Positions 25,045 through 33,178 of a stretch of DNA of 64,000 nt are shown here, in pieces. Made by a program: the position numbers and the translations under genes. The DNA is from Moryella indoligenes (lineage in GTDB: Bacteria > Bacillota > Clostridia > Lachnospirales > Lachnospiraceae). Location of the stretch: positions 62,001-126,000 of the forward strand of contig NZ_JAUSTO010000004.1 in NCBI RefSeq assembly GCF_030812885.1, read 5' to 3'. Within the stretch, counting starts at the first letter, position 1. The number at the start of each line of letters is the position of its first letter. Below the pieces are notes generated by a model, which was not told where the DNA came from, did not search any database, and was given only the letters and a program-made list of their open reading frames with translations.

Positions 25045-25370
25045 TCCAGTCTCCCCTGCATATGAGCTTATACTGTGACGTATACGTCTCAGCTGCTTTC
25101 ACGTATTTATTACACTTTACTTTAGCGCAAAGCAGACGGCAAGTGTTTGCTTCTTTCTTTTCATTTCCGGTCGGTTTTATGAACCGAACGCTCCTCTCGT
25201 TGACTGCCGGCGGGAAATCCCTATACTTATCTTTAAGAAGAATTTTCCCGCCCGATAAAGGGGACAGGTGCATATTCAGCAGAACAAGGACAGCGGGATA
25301 TCTGTATTTGAGAGGAACACGTCCCTCACAAACGCAGGTACGCAGTAAAACACGTGCAGAGAGGAGAGAC
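25045..25370. other. Divergent intergenic region between the L,D-transpeptidase and truA
   Basis: This 326-bp gap holds no gene that I can support. It contains a perfect 12-bp palindrome GACGTATACGTC at 25077-25088, 33 bp upstream of the L,D-transpeptidase start, and an inverted repeat GGCGGGAAA(T)/(T)TTTCCCGCC at 25209-25218 and 25243-25252 with a 24-nt AT-rich loop. I could not assign firm promoters on either strand. Confidence 0.6.
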
Positions 25371-26186
25371 ATGGAGCAGAACTACAAGCTCACGATCAGC
25401 TATGACGGCAGCCGCTACTTCGGCTGGGAGCACCAGAAAAGCACAGAGAACACCATACAGGGCAAGCTGGAGACAGTTCTCGCCAGAATGCTCCTCGCGG
25501 ATCGAGAGGAAAGCAAAACAGAAGCTCACAACACAGACTCAGTCAATAAGACAGCGCAGACGGAAGCATTACCCGCAGTCAGTGTAACAGGCGCCGGAAG
25601 AACCGACGCAGGCGTCCACGCGAAAGCCATGATCGCGAGCGTTCGCCTGGACACGCCGCGCAGCGAGGCAGAAATTCAGGACTACATGAATCGCTATCTC
25701 CCGGAGGATATCAGCGTGGACGGTCTGCGACGCGCCGCGGAGCGCTTTCACGCCCGCTACTCGGCAGTCGGAAAGACCTACTGCTACAGCTGCTACGCCG
25801 GAAATGCAAAGCCGGTGTTCGAGAGAAAATATCTGACGCTGCTGGAGCAGATGCCGGATGTCTCCCGCATGAGAGAAGCCGCCGCACTGCTCACCGGAAC
25901 GCACGATTTCCGGAGCTTCTGCGGAAATCCGCGGATGAAAAAATCCACAGTCCGCACTGTGGATTCCATAGAGATACGCGTATCCGGTCCCTATCTCCGC
26001 ATGTACTTTCACGGCAACGGCTTCCTGCAGCACATGGTGCGCATCCTAAGCGGCACGCTTCTGGAGGTGGGCTTTGGAAAGCGCAGCCCGGAGGAAATGT
26101 CTGCGATTCTGGCGGCCAGGGACCGCACTGCCGCAGGCTACACGGCCCCCGCGCAGGGACTCTGCCTCATCCGGGTGGATTACTGA
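25371..26186 (+). CDS. truA: tRNA pseudouridine(38-40) synthase TruA
   Basis: A 271-residue enzyme that isomerises U38-U40 in the tRNA anticodon arm. The motif GAGRTDAGVHA places the catalytic Asp at residue 79. I chose ATG 25371 (MEQNYKLTISYDGSRYFGW) because GAGGAGAGAC directly precedes it; the open frame extends far upstream without family similarity. Residues about 43-70 form an extra hydrophilic insert (REESKTEAHNTDSVNKTAQT) just before the catalytic motif that is not present in the compact enzyme. It stands alone. Confidence 0.93.
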   Translation: MEQNYKLTISYDGSRYFGWEHQKSTENTIQGKLETVLARMLLADREESKTEAHNTDSVNKTAQTEALPAVSVTGAGRTDAGVHAKAMIASVRLDTPRSEAEIQDYMNRYLPEDISVDGLRRAAERFHARYSAVGKTYCYSCYAGNAKPVFERKYLTLLEQMPDVSRMREAAALLTGTHDFRSFCGNPRMKKSTVRTVDSIEIRVSGPYLRMYFHGNGFLQHMVRILSGTLLEVGFGKRSPEEMSAILAARDRTAAGYTAPAQGLCLIRVDY

Positions 26187-26200
26187 CGCGGCAGATACCC

Positions 26201-26220
26201 ATGCCATGCCATGCCATGCC
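26201..26220. repeat. Short tandem repeat (ATGCC)4
   Basis: Four exact copies of ATGCC begin 14 bp after the truA stop. They are not inside or before any reading frame that I can support. Confidence 0.8.
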
Positions 26221-26280
26221 AAAACAGGAGTATAGGACTCCAGGAATAAAAAGTGTCGGGTCTCCACCAAGATAAGCGAC

Positions 26281-26538
26281 ACTGAAGCTGAAAAACCATT
26301 TCCACCTACCTTTTGTGGTGGATGGAAAACCGACTACATCATGAAGCAAGTATATACTCATGCCATGCAGAAAGACGTGAAAGAAAAAGCCGAGAAATCC
26401 GGTGCAGAGCCGGGGGCAATTCTGGGGCAAAATGATTTCCCAAACCGCAATAAAAATGTTTCATCGACCGGAGACGATGTTCCATATATGAGACCGCAAA
26501 GTTTTATAAACACCACAAAAAAAGAGCAACAGCCTTAA
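26281..26538 (+). pseudogene. Remnant of a tyrosine recombinase/integrase C-terminus
   Basis: In frame, codons from 26314 read CGGWKTDYIMKQVYTHAMQK, closely resembling the C-terminal box of tyrosine recombinases (GGW...D...M..VY.HA), with the nucleophile Tyr at 26353-26355. About 60 further residues follow (DVKEKAEKSGAEPGAILGQ...) to a TAA at 26536. The catalytic Arg/His boxes and everything upstream are gone, so only a tail survives. It lies 20 bp from the 3' end of tRNA-Gly, the usual target for such integrases. The 26187-26558 stretch otherwise has only the ATGCC repeat and the tRNA terminator. Confidence 0.6.
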
Positions 26539-26550
26539 AACCGTTACTCT
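26517..26550 (-). terminator. Terminator of tRNA-Gly (overlaps the integrase remnant end)
   Basis: Minus-strand AGAGTAAC / GTTGCTCT (8 bp, one G-T) with a 12-nt loop, followed by a run of T (26522-26517), just after the tRNA 3' end. Confidence 0.75.
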
Positions 26551-26558
26551 CTCGTTAA

Positions 26559-26631
26559 AGCGATAGACGGGGCTCGAACCCGCGGTCTCGACCTTGGCAA
26601 GGTCGCGCGTTACCAACTACGCCACTATCGC
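26559..26631 (-). tRNA. tRNA-Gly(GCC)
   Basis: A full cloverleaf is readable on the minus strand. The acceptor arm GCGATAG pairs with CTATCGC, with discriminator T. The D arm is GCGTAGTTGGTAACGC. The anticodon arm CGACC/GGTCG carries loop TTGCCAA, so the anticodon is GCC (glycine). The T arm is GCGGG-TTCGAGC-CCCGT, with one wobble. CCA is not encoded. It has its own promoter and terminator. Confidence 0.95.
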
Positions 26632-26656
26632 ACGTGCCGTTCTTTACGACACAAAG

Positions 26657-26685
26657 ATATTATCATATTTTTACTGTCACGTAAA
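26657..26685 (-). promoter_or_regulatory. Promoter of tRNA-Gly
   Basis: On the minus strand: -35 TTTACG (26685-26680), 17-bp spacer, -10 TAATAT (26662-26657), 26 bp before the tRNA 5' end. It sits after the GH13 stop. Confidence 0.6.
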
Positions 26686-26702
26686 GTACTTTTTATTGTT
26701 TT

Positions 26703-28745
26703 TTACGCCTCTGTCCGGAACACGCCGGCTGAATCTCCAAAGACACGGAGCGTGAGCACGCCGTCCCGCACGGGATATTCCATAGCTCCCACATTGTAGC
26801 CCACCTCGGAGGTCAGCATCGCCCGATTCAGATGATCCTCATCACTGATGCCGAGCAACCATACGGGAAACTCCAGCGTCGCAGCCTCCTCGCCGGTGTA
26901 AACAAAGGTAAGCACTCTGTCTCTGCCGAGAACGCGCCCGTAGCAGACGAGGTTTTTCTCCATGCGGAGGGGTATGAGAGAGCCGCGCCGCAGTGCAGCT
27001 GAGTCCCGGTGTACCCTGCACATGTAGCGATGAAAGTCCAGCAGGCCCAGATTCTCCCGTCCCCAGGGGTAGCTTCTGCGGCTGTCCGGATCTGTCCAGC
27101 CGCAGACACCCGCCTCATCTCCGTAGTAGATGGTCGGCGCCCCCGGCCAGGTCATGAGCATCACCACTGCCTGGCGCAGCACTGGTATCCGCACGCCCTT
27201 CTCTGCAGCTGCGCCTCCCTTGCCCTCCAATCTCCCGACCACGCCGTTGGTCCGCGTCAGAAAGCGCGAGTGGTCGTGATTGGAGAGCTGATTCATCGCC
27301 GTGAGCAGCGAGCTCTCCGGAAGTCTCGCCATACCTGCGCACATGCTCTCCCAGAAATGAGCACCATCGCCGCGAAGCGCGGGCTCCGCTCGATCCGAGT
27401 GCTTCTCCAGACCGGTCAGGAACCAGCTCACCGGCTCCATAAAGGCATCGTAGTTCATCACGCTGTCCCACTCCCTGCCATTCAGCCAGGAGGAGGGATC
27501 TCCGTAGTGCTCGGCGAGAATCAGCGCATTCGGATTGACTCCCTTCACCGCGCTGCGGAAGCGCGCCCAGAAGCTGTGATTAAAACGCACGGAGTGCCCT
27601 AAATCTGCCGCAACGTCAAGCCGCCAGCCATCTGCCAGATAGGGAGCGCTGATCCACTTTCTTCCGACTCCGAGTATCGTGTCCACCAGCTCATCGCTCG
27701 CCTCATAGTTCAGCTTCGGCAGAGTCTCATTGTCCCACCAGCCGTCATAGCTCGCATTGTCCGGCCAGGCAGAGGACGCATCATCCGCAAAGGCAAAGTA
27801 ATCATGATACGGACTCTCCATGCTCTCATAAGCGCCGGGCGCATATCCTCCCTGCCTGCTATAGATTTTCTCCCTGTCCATCCACTTATTGGAGGAGCCA
27901 CAGTGATTGAACACACCGTCCAGCAGGACGCGGAAGCCCATTTTATGTGCCTCCTCCATGAAGGAGACAAAGAAACGATCGCTCGCCTCCAGATTTTCGC
28001 GGTCTGCGGTACGGCAGATATAGCGCGTAGCCCCCTCGTTATTGACCGCATCCGGCGACAGCAGCTCCCCCTCATCCTTCACAATTACCCCCAGATGCGG
28101 GTCAATATGCTCATAGTCCTGCGTATCATACTTGTGATTGGAGGGCGAGACAAAGAGCGGGTTGAAGTAGAGCACCTCGACGCCGAGAGCCTTCAGATAG
28201 CCGAGCTTGCTCTGCACGCCGATCAGATCCCCGCCGTAGAAATAACCCACATCAAAGGTCGAGGGCATCTCATTCCAGTCATCAATATGCCGCACCGGAA
28301 GACCAATATAGAGATATTCATCGTCCAGCACATCGTTCTTTGAGTCCCCGCTGCAAAAACGATCCACAAAAATCTGGTACATGATCGCGCCCTTCGCCCA
28401 GTCCGGCGTATGGAATCCCGGAATCAGCTGAAAACAGCTGTGACGCGCGGTCTCCGAGACACCAAGACGGTCATAGTAGCGCAGCTCCTCCCCCTCTGTG
28501 ATGCGAAAATACCAGCGAAGCGGTTCATTTCCCATCTCCTGGCTTGCTTCATAGTAGCGAAAATAGCGGTCCCTTCTCGTCTCAGACATAGGAACCGCCA
28601 CACCCGTCTTCTCATTTACAAGCTCAACACGAAGCACATCCCCCGCATAAGCCCGGAAGCGGATGCGCACGCGCTGCCCCGCCTCCGGCTCTGCCGGTAC
28701 ACAGTAATTCTCACTCGTGTCACTGAATAAAGCCTCAGTCTTCAT
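26703..28745 (-). CDS. GH13 alpha-amylase family enzyme (neopullulanase/maltodextrin glucosidase-like)
   Basis: A 680-residue glycosidase without signal peptide, so probably cytosolic. An N-terminal beta-sandwich (about 1-110) precedes the TIM barrel. All four GH13 regions are intact: LDGVFNH, DGWRLDVA (nucleophile Asp377), LILAEHYGD (acid/base Glu412) and SNHDH (His490-Asp491). This fits hydrolysis of short maltodextrins or cyclodextrins. I start at ATG 28745, 4 bp after the ftsH stop; an in-frame ATG at 28781 would overlap ftsH. The RBS is weak (ATAAAG), so translation may be coupled to ftsH. It is the last gene of tilS-hpt-ftsH-GH13. Confidence 0.9.
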   Translation of the reverse strand: MKTEALFSDTSENYCVPAEPEAGQRVRIRFRAYAGDVLRVELVNEKTGVAVPMSETRRDRYFRYYEASQEMGNEPLRWYFRITEGEELRYYDRLGVSETARHSCFQLIPGFHTPDWAKGAIMYQIFVDRFCSGDSKNDVLDDEYLYIGLPVRHIDDWNEMPSTFDVGYFYGGDLIGVQSKLGYLKALGVEVLYFNPLFVSPSNHKYDTQDYEHIDPHLGVIVKDEGELLSPDAVNNEGATRYICRTADRENLEASDRFFVSFMEEAHKMGFRVLLDGVFNHCGSSNKWMDREKIYSRQGGYAPGAYESMESPYHDYFAFADDASSAWPDNASYDGWWDNETLPKLNYEASDELVDTILGVGRKWISAPYLADGWRLDVAADLGHSVRFNHSFWARFRSAVKGVNPNALILAEHYGDPSSWLNGREWDSVMNYDAFMEPVSWFLTGLEKHSDRAEPALRGDGAHFWESMCAGMARLPESSLLTAMNQLSNHDHSRFLTRTNGVVGRLEGKGGAAAEKGVRIPVLRQAVVMLMTWPGAPTIYYGDEAGVCGWTDPDSRRSYPWGRENLGLLDFHRYMCRVHRDSAALRRGSLIPLRMEKNLVCYGRVLGRDRVLTFVYTGEEAATLEFPVWLLGISDEDHLNRAMLTSEVGYNVGAMEYPVRDGVLTLRVFGDSAGVFRTEA

Positions 28746-28749
28746 ATCT

Positions 28750-30594
28750 TTATGCCGATACTTCAGCAAACAGAGCCTCAAACTCCGCCTGCCCTATCTT
28801 CTCCTTTTCCAGCAGCAGCTCCGCACAGCGATCCAGCACCGCTCTGTGCTGAAGAATGATCTCCTTCGCCTCGCGGTAGCACTCATCAATAATGCGCTTC
28901 ACCTCTTCGTCGATAACGGTCGCCATGTGCTCGCCGTAGGACTTGGTCTGTCCGAAGTCCCGGCCGATAAAGATCTCGTCGCCCTCGCTTCCGTAATTCA
29001 CCAGTCCGACCCTCTCGCTCATTCCGTACTCCATCACCATGGACTTCGCAATGGCGGTCGCCTGCTTGATATCCTGGCTCGCGCCCGTGGTCACATCGCC
29101 AAAGATCAGTTCCTCCGCGATGCGGCCGCCCAGCGACACCTGAATATCCCGGAGCATACGTCCGCGTGTATTGAACATCTCGTCCTTGCCCGGCAGAGGC
29201 ATGGTATAGCCCGCCGCGCCGTTTCCGGTCGGTATGATGGAAATAGTGTGCACCGGTCCCATATCCGGCAGCACATGAAAGAGTATTGCGTGGCCGGTCT
29301 CATGATAGGCGGTGATGCGCTTCTCCTTCTCCGAGATGATCCTGCTCCGCTTCTCCTCACCGATCCCCACCTTGATAAAGGCGCGGTCGATGTCGGCCTG
29401 CGCGATATACTTTCTCCCCTCGCGCGCCGTGAGTATGGCCGCCTCGTTCAGAAGATTCTCAAGGTCGGCGCCCGTGAAGCCAGCCGTTGTTCTGGCAATG
29501 CGCTCCAGATTCACATCATCTCCCACCGGCTTATTCTTCGCATGAACCTTCAGAATGGCCTCTCTGCCCCGCACATCCGGGCGACCGACGGTGAGCTTTC
29601 TGTCAAAGCGCCCCGGTCGCAGAATTGCAGGATCCAGTATATCCGGGCGGTTCGTCGCTGCCAGAACGATAATTCCCTCATTCACACCGAATCCGTCCAT
29701 TTCCACCAGCATCTGATTCAGCGTCTGCTCTCTCTCGTCGTGTCCGCCGCCGAGCCCCGAACCTCTGCGCCGCGCAACCGCATCAATCTCATCAATAAAG
29801 ACAATGCAGGGAGCAAATTTCTTTGCCTCCTCAAAGAGATCCCGCACACGGGATGCGCCGACACCGACAAACATCTCCACAAAATCCGAGCCGGAGATCG
29901 AGAAGAAGGGAACTCCCGCCTCTCCCGCAACCGCCTTTGCGAGCAGGGTCTTACCGGTTCCGGGCGGGCCTGTCAGTATGATACCCTTCGGAATTCTGGC
30001 TCCGAGCTCCGTGTACTTCGCCGGGTTTTTGAGGAAGTCGACGATCTGCTTCAGATCCTCCTTCTCCTCGTCCAGACCGGCAACCGAGCTGAAGTTCTCC
30101 TTATTCTCCTTTGTCATGCGCGCACGGCTCTTCCCGAAGTTCATCATCTTCGAGTTGGATCCCCCTGCGCCGCGGTTTTGCAGGAGATAGACGATCACAA
30201 GCGCACCGCCGACCGCAATCAGCGCCGGCAGTATGTAGCTCATCCAGTCACTGCTCTCCGGAACATCCTCCAGCACATAGTCGACCCCCTTCTCCGTGAG
30301 CTCAGTCTGAAGTGCATTGACATCCGAGACATAGTAGCGCTCCCGGCTCTCCTTCCCCTCTGCGTCGCTGTAGATAAACTGAACCTTTCCTGTCGGTGTC
30401 TCCCGGTTCTGGTGAATCACGACCTGCACCACGGTTTCACTGCCGAGCAGAGAGTCGAACTCCGCCTTTGACAGCCGCTTCTCAAGTACCTCACTGCCGA
30501 GACTTGTGACCATCCAGACCACAATCATAATCACGAAGAGGAAGGTAAAATTCCGAAATGGATTTTCTTTCTTCAAGTCAAAACCTCTTTTCAT
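28750..30594 (-). CDS. ftsH: ATP-dependent zinc metalloprotease FtsH
   Basis: A 614-residue membrane AAA+ protease. TM helices cover about 14-31 and 120-138 around a short extracytoplasmic domain. Walker A GPPGTGKT is at 209-216 and Walker B VFIDEID near 265-271, and the zinc motif HETGH is at 431-435. It degrades misfolded membrane and regulatory proteins. It follows hpt by about 30 bp in the conserved tilS-hpt-ftsH order. Confidence 0.97.
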   Translation of the reverse strand: MKRGFDLKKENPFRNFTFLFVIMIVVWMVTSLGSEVLEKRLSKAEFDSLLGSETVVQVVIHQNRETPTGKVQFIYSDAEGKESRERYYVSDVNALQTELTEKGVDYVLEDVPESSDWMSYILPALIAVGGALVIVYLLQNRGAGGSNSKMMNFGKSRARMTKENKENFSSVAGLDEEKEDLKQIVDFLKNPAKYTELGARIPKGIILTGPPGTGKTLLAKAVAGEAGVPFFSISGSDFVEMFVGVGASRVRDLFEEAKKFAPCIVFIDEIDAVARRRGSGLGGGHDEREQTLNQMLVEMDGFGVNEGIIVLAATNRPDILDPAILRPGRFDRKLTVGRPDVRGREAILKVHAKNKPVGDDVNLERIARTTAGFTGADLENLLNEAAILTAREGRKYIAQADIDRAFIKVGIGEEKRSRIISEKEKRITAYHETGHAILFHVLPDMGPVHTISIIPTGNGAAGYTMPLPGKDEMFNTRGRMLRDIQVSLGGRIAEELIFGDVTTGASQDIKQATAIAKSMVMEYGMSERVGLVNYGSEGDEIFIGRDFGQTKSYGEHMATVIDEEVKRIIDECYREAKEIILQHRAVLDRCAELLLEKEKIGQAEFEALFAEVSA

Positions 30595-30624
30595 CTGTAT
30601 CTGCTGTACTTTTCAGAACGCCAC

Positions 30625-31173
30625 TCACGCCTTGGCCGCATTCTCTGGATCAAATTCCACCACGCCGATAAAGGGATAGTTTCTGTACTTCTGGTCGTAG
30701 TCCAGACCATAGCCCACGACAAACTCATCCGGAATGGTAAAGCAGGTGTAATCCACTCGGACCTGCTTTTTCACGCGGCGCTCCGGCTTGTCCAGAAGCG
30801 TGCAGAGGTGAATATCCTTCGGCCCGCGCTGATTCAGTATGTCAATGAGATAGGCGAGCGTGCGTCCCGTGTCGATGATATCCTCCACAATCAGGACATG
30901 CTTGCCCTCGAGAGATTCATCCAGATCCTTGATGATGCGCACCACACCGCTGGAGCAGGTGCCGCCGCCGTAGCTCGACACACTCATAAAATCAAAGGAT
31001 ACCGGCATGGTGAGGCGCTTCGCCAGCTCACACATGAACATCGCACCGCCCTTCAGAATACAGATGAGATGCAGAGGCGTATCGCCGTAATCCGCATTGA
31101 TCTGATCCGCCACTTCCTGTATCCTCCGCTTGACCTCTTCCTCCTGAATCATCACTCTGACACGCTCTGCCAT
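30625..31173 (-). CDS. hpt: Hypoxanthine phosphoribosyltransferase
   Basis: A 182-residue type I PRTase that salvages hypoxanthine and guanine with PRPP. The PRPP loop VLIVEDIIDTGRT (residues ~85-97) and the upstream CILKGGAMFM pyrophosphate loop are present. I chose ATG 31173 since GAAGGAGAG lies just upstream, within the last codons of tilS; the upstream in-frame start overlaps tilS by 44 bp. The tilS-hpt-ftsH arrangement is conserved in Firmicutes. Confidence 0.95.
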   Translation of the reverse strand: MAERVRVMIQEEEVKRRIQEVADQINADYGDTPLHLICILKGGAMFMCELAKRLTMPVSFDFMSVSSYGGGTCSSGVVRIIKDLDESLEGKHVLIVEDIIDTGRTLAYLIDILNQRGPKDIHLCTLLDKPERRVKKQVRVDYTCFTIPDEFVVGYGLDYDQKYRNYPFIGVVEFDPENAAKA

Positions 31174-31174
31174 C

Positions 31175-32569
31175 TTACTCTCCTTCATAGCGCACCTCAA
31201 GGACACGCCTCGTTCCACTGTCTATTCTATAGCCCGCGCTGATTCTGTGCCCCACCACCCAGAGCACATCCGATCCCACAGTGAGCAGGGGAATGGAATT
31301 CCTCTCTGCGGCAGGAATCTTCTCGTCCGCCATCAGCGCCTTGACTGTTTTTCTTCCACCGCTCTCAAGCATGATGTAATCCCCTACCCGGCGCGGTCTG
31401 ATCTCCATAATATCACCAATCTTGTCATAATCGAACCACTTTATCCGCTCTCCCGTCGGAATCTTCATATCCGGACCGTAGTCAAAGACGTCAAAGTGAA
31501 AATTTTCTCTGTAAAAGCCCTCCTGCCCCGCTCCCGCTTCCTCTGAAACTGCTTCCCCGGCAAAGCCCTTCTTTCCGATCCAGAGCATGTCATAGGTACG
31601 GACCGCCTGCATCCCATACGGAAGATCCAGCCGCTTTCCTGTCTCTGCCTCTGAGAGCCGCGCAATATCCTCGATGTGCTTCGCCGTAATATTCTTCATG
31701 CTGCGGTTCACCCTGCCTATCATGATGCGCAGCATATAGCTTTGGATGATGGACTCCTGCCGCAAGAGCTCCGCAGTTGAAATCCCGACGCTGTCTCTGT
31801 CTTCCACCAGCGTGTCCCAAAGAAAGCGCTCCGCCTGTCGCATGAGGTAGCGATCCGCCTCGCCGATGAGCCGCCCTGCGCGGGTGATGTTGTCGATCGC
31901 ACCGCGGTTCACCTCCCCCACAAGCCGCGGAAGAATCTCATGCCGTATGCGGTTTCGCGTGTAGTCATCATGAAGATTGGTAGAATCTGTGCGCCAGGAA
32001 ATTTCCTCTTTTCTGAGATAGCTCTCAATTTCTGCTCTGGAGACAGTGAGCAGCGGGCGGATAATGCGGCCGCGCACCGGCTTCATCCCAGCGACGCCCT
32101 TCAGTCCGCTCCCGCGGGAGAGCTGCATGAGTATGGTCTCTGCATTGTCCTCCTTATTGTGAGCGACGGCGATCTTCACTATCTTTTCAGTGTCTGCCTC
32201 TCGCTCCCAGGCCTGTGCCGCCTCCTCAAACACAGAATAGCGCAGCACACGCCCCGCCTCCTCCACAGAAATACGGTGCTTCTCCGCGAACTCCTCTGCC
32301 TGCACCTCCACGATACGGCAGGGAATCCGGTAGCCCGCACAGAGGGACTCGACAAAGCGCGCGTCCTCCTCTGCCTCCGGGCCTCTGATACCGTGGTTGA
32401 TATGAATCACCCGGTACTGTGCCTTCAAAATACCGCCCAGCTGTACCAGAATATGCAGCAGCGCAGTGGAATCTGCGCCTCCGCTGACCCCGATAATCAC
32501 GCGATCTCCGCGCTTTATCATGTGAAAGCGGGTGATGTTATTTCTCACTTCATTCTGTACCTGACGCAT
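31175..32569 (-). CDS. tilS: tRNA(Ile)-lysidine synthase
   Basis: A 464-residue ATP-dependent enzyme that converts C34 of tRNA-Ile(CAU) to lysidine. The PP-loop motif SGGADS is at residues 29-34, followed by HINHGIRG and AHNKEDNAET, both conserved in TilS. The C-terminal TilS domain has PRRVGDYI near residue 395. Its stop is 1 bp before the hpt start, and it probably begins the operon reaching the GH13 gene. Confidence 0.95.
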   Translation of the reverse strand: MRQVQNEVRNNITRFHMIKRGDRVIIGVSGGADSTALLHILVQLGGILKAQYRVIHINHGIRGPEAEEDARFVESLCAGYRIPCRIVEVQAEEFAEKHRISVEEAGRVLRYSVFEEAAQAWEREADTEKIVKIAVAHNKEDNAETILMQLSRGSGLKGVAGMKPVRGRIIRPLLTVSRAEIESYLRKEEISWRTDSTNLHDDYTRNRIRHEILPRLVGEVNRGAIDNITRAGRLIGEADRYLMRQAERFLWDTLVEDRDSVGISTAELLRQESIIQSYMLRIMIGRVNRSMKNITAKHIEDIARLSEAETGKRLDLPYGMQAVRTYDMLWIGKKGFAGEAVSEEAGAGQEGFYRENFHFDVFDYGPDMKIPTGERIKWFDYDKIGDIMEIRPRRVGDYIMLESGGRKTVKALMADEKIPAAERNSIPLLTVGSDVLWVVGHRISAGYRIDSGTRRVLEVRYEGE

Positions 32570-32596
32570 ACGATGTCCCCGCTCATTCTCAAATGA

Positions 32597-32630
32597 AGAC
32601 CTCCGACCCGTTTTGCAGGGCCGGAGGTCT
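32597..32630. terminator. Hairpin between divIC and tilS
   Basis: AGACCTCCGACCC / GGGCCGGAGGTCT, 12 of 13 positions paired, with an 8-nt loop GTTTTGCA. On the minus strand TTCATTTG follows. It probably ends the divIC transcript ahead of tilS, though the U-run is weak. Confidence 0.6.
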
Positions 32631-32645
32631 GGCTGTGTCCCAGGC

Positions 32646-32966
32646 TTACTGCTGCTCCGGCTTCAGCAAAATCTCATCCGGATTGACAAGGCCCAGCTTT
32701 TCCTTTGCCGTCTTCTCAATATATTCCTTGGTCTGGACGTAGATGCGGTACTGCTCAAGATCTGCAGCCCGCTCCTCCTCCTTTGCGACCTGCTGCGAGA
32801 GCGCCTCCTCTCTCGCCTGATATGCCGCGGCCTTCTCCTTGAGAGAGGCCACCTTCACATTGACGACCAGTGCCATGCAGATAACCACAACCGTGATCGC
32901 AAACATCGCGATGCGGTTGCTGTCGCGATCCGCCGTCTTCCTTCTCACAGCTCTCTGTCTCCCCAC
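32646..32966 (-). CDS. Septum formation initiator family protein (DivIC/FtsB-like)
   Basis: A 106-residue bitopic protein: a short basic cytoplasmic end (about 1-19), one TM helix (about 20-40), then an extracytoplasmic coiled coil and the conserved KEYIEKTAKEKLGLVNPDE segment. It belongs to the FtsL-FtsB/DivIC-FtsQ/DivIB divisome complex. The start is GTG 32966 with GAGGAGG 6 bases upstream. The position between rqcP and tilS matches divIC in Bacillus and Clostridium, where yabP, yabQ and spoIIE usually lie nearby; none of those is present. Confidence 0.88.
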   Translation of the reverse strand: MGRQRAVRRKTADRDSNRIAMFAITVVVICMALVVNVKVASLKEKAAAYQAREEALSQQVAKEEERAADLEQYRIYVQTKEYIEKTAKEKLGLVNPDEILLKPEQQ

Positions 32967-33125
32967 AGCACGCCTCCTCTCTCGGATAATCCGTGTTTTT
33001 CACGCAGTTCCATGCAATTCGCACATTTATTTGTATGATAAGTCATTCCAAGCTGATTTTCAAGACTTATCGCAGCAATGCGGTCTGTCGCATGTCTGCG
33101 CTCCACCGACATGCAGAACAGACGC

Positions 33126-33173
33126 AGATATCGGCCGCCGCAGCGGAACGCCCGCATGCGACAGCCGATATCT
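33126..33173. repeat. 10-bp inverted repeat after rqcP
   Basis: AGATATCGGC (33126-33135) and GCCGATATCT (33164-33173) are perfect arms 28 nt apart, beginning 6 bp after the rqcP stop. No U-run follows, so it is either a factor-independent hairpin end of the hup-rqcP transcript or an operator. The rest of 32967-33178 shows no gene. Confidence 0.5.
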
Positions 33174-33178
33174 CAGAA

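Noticed and set aside
26201..26220. (ATGCC)4 as a phase-variation tract
   Set aside because: It lies in non-coding DNA after truA, with no reading frame or promoter spacing that it could switch.
26167..26430. Minus-strand open frame (87 codons) across the ATGCC repeat
   Set aside because: Its hydrophobic translation matches nothing, and it lies opposite the integrase remnant, which has a recognisable motif.
28746..28781. Upstream ATG for the GH13 gene (28781)
   Set aside because: It lies inside ftsH, adds 12 residues unlike the family, and has no ribosome binding site. The ATG at 28745, just after the ftsH stop, is more likely.
32945..33157. Minus-strand 70-codon frame between rqcP and divIC, considered as a yabP/yabQ remnant
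   Set aside because: The sequence shows no similarity to YabP or YabQ that I can see, and it overlaps the divIC RBS and start out of frame.
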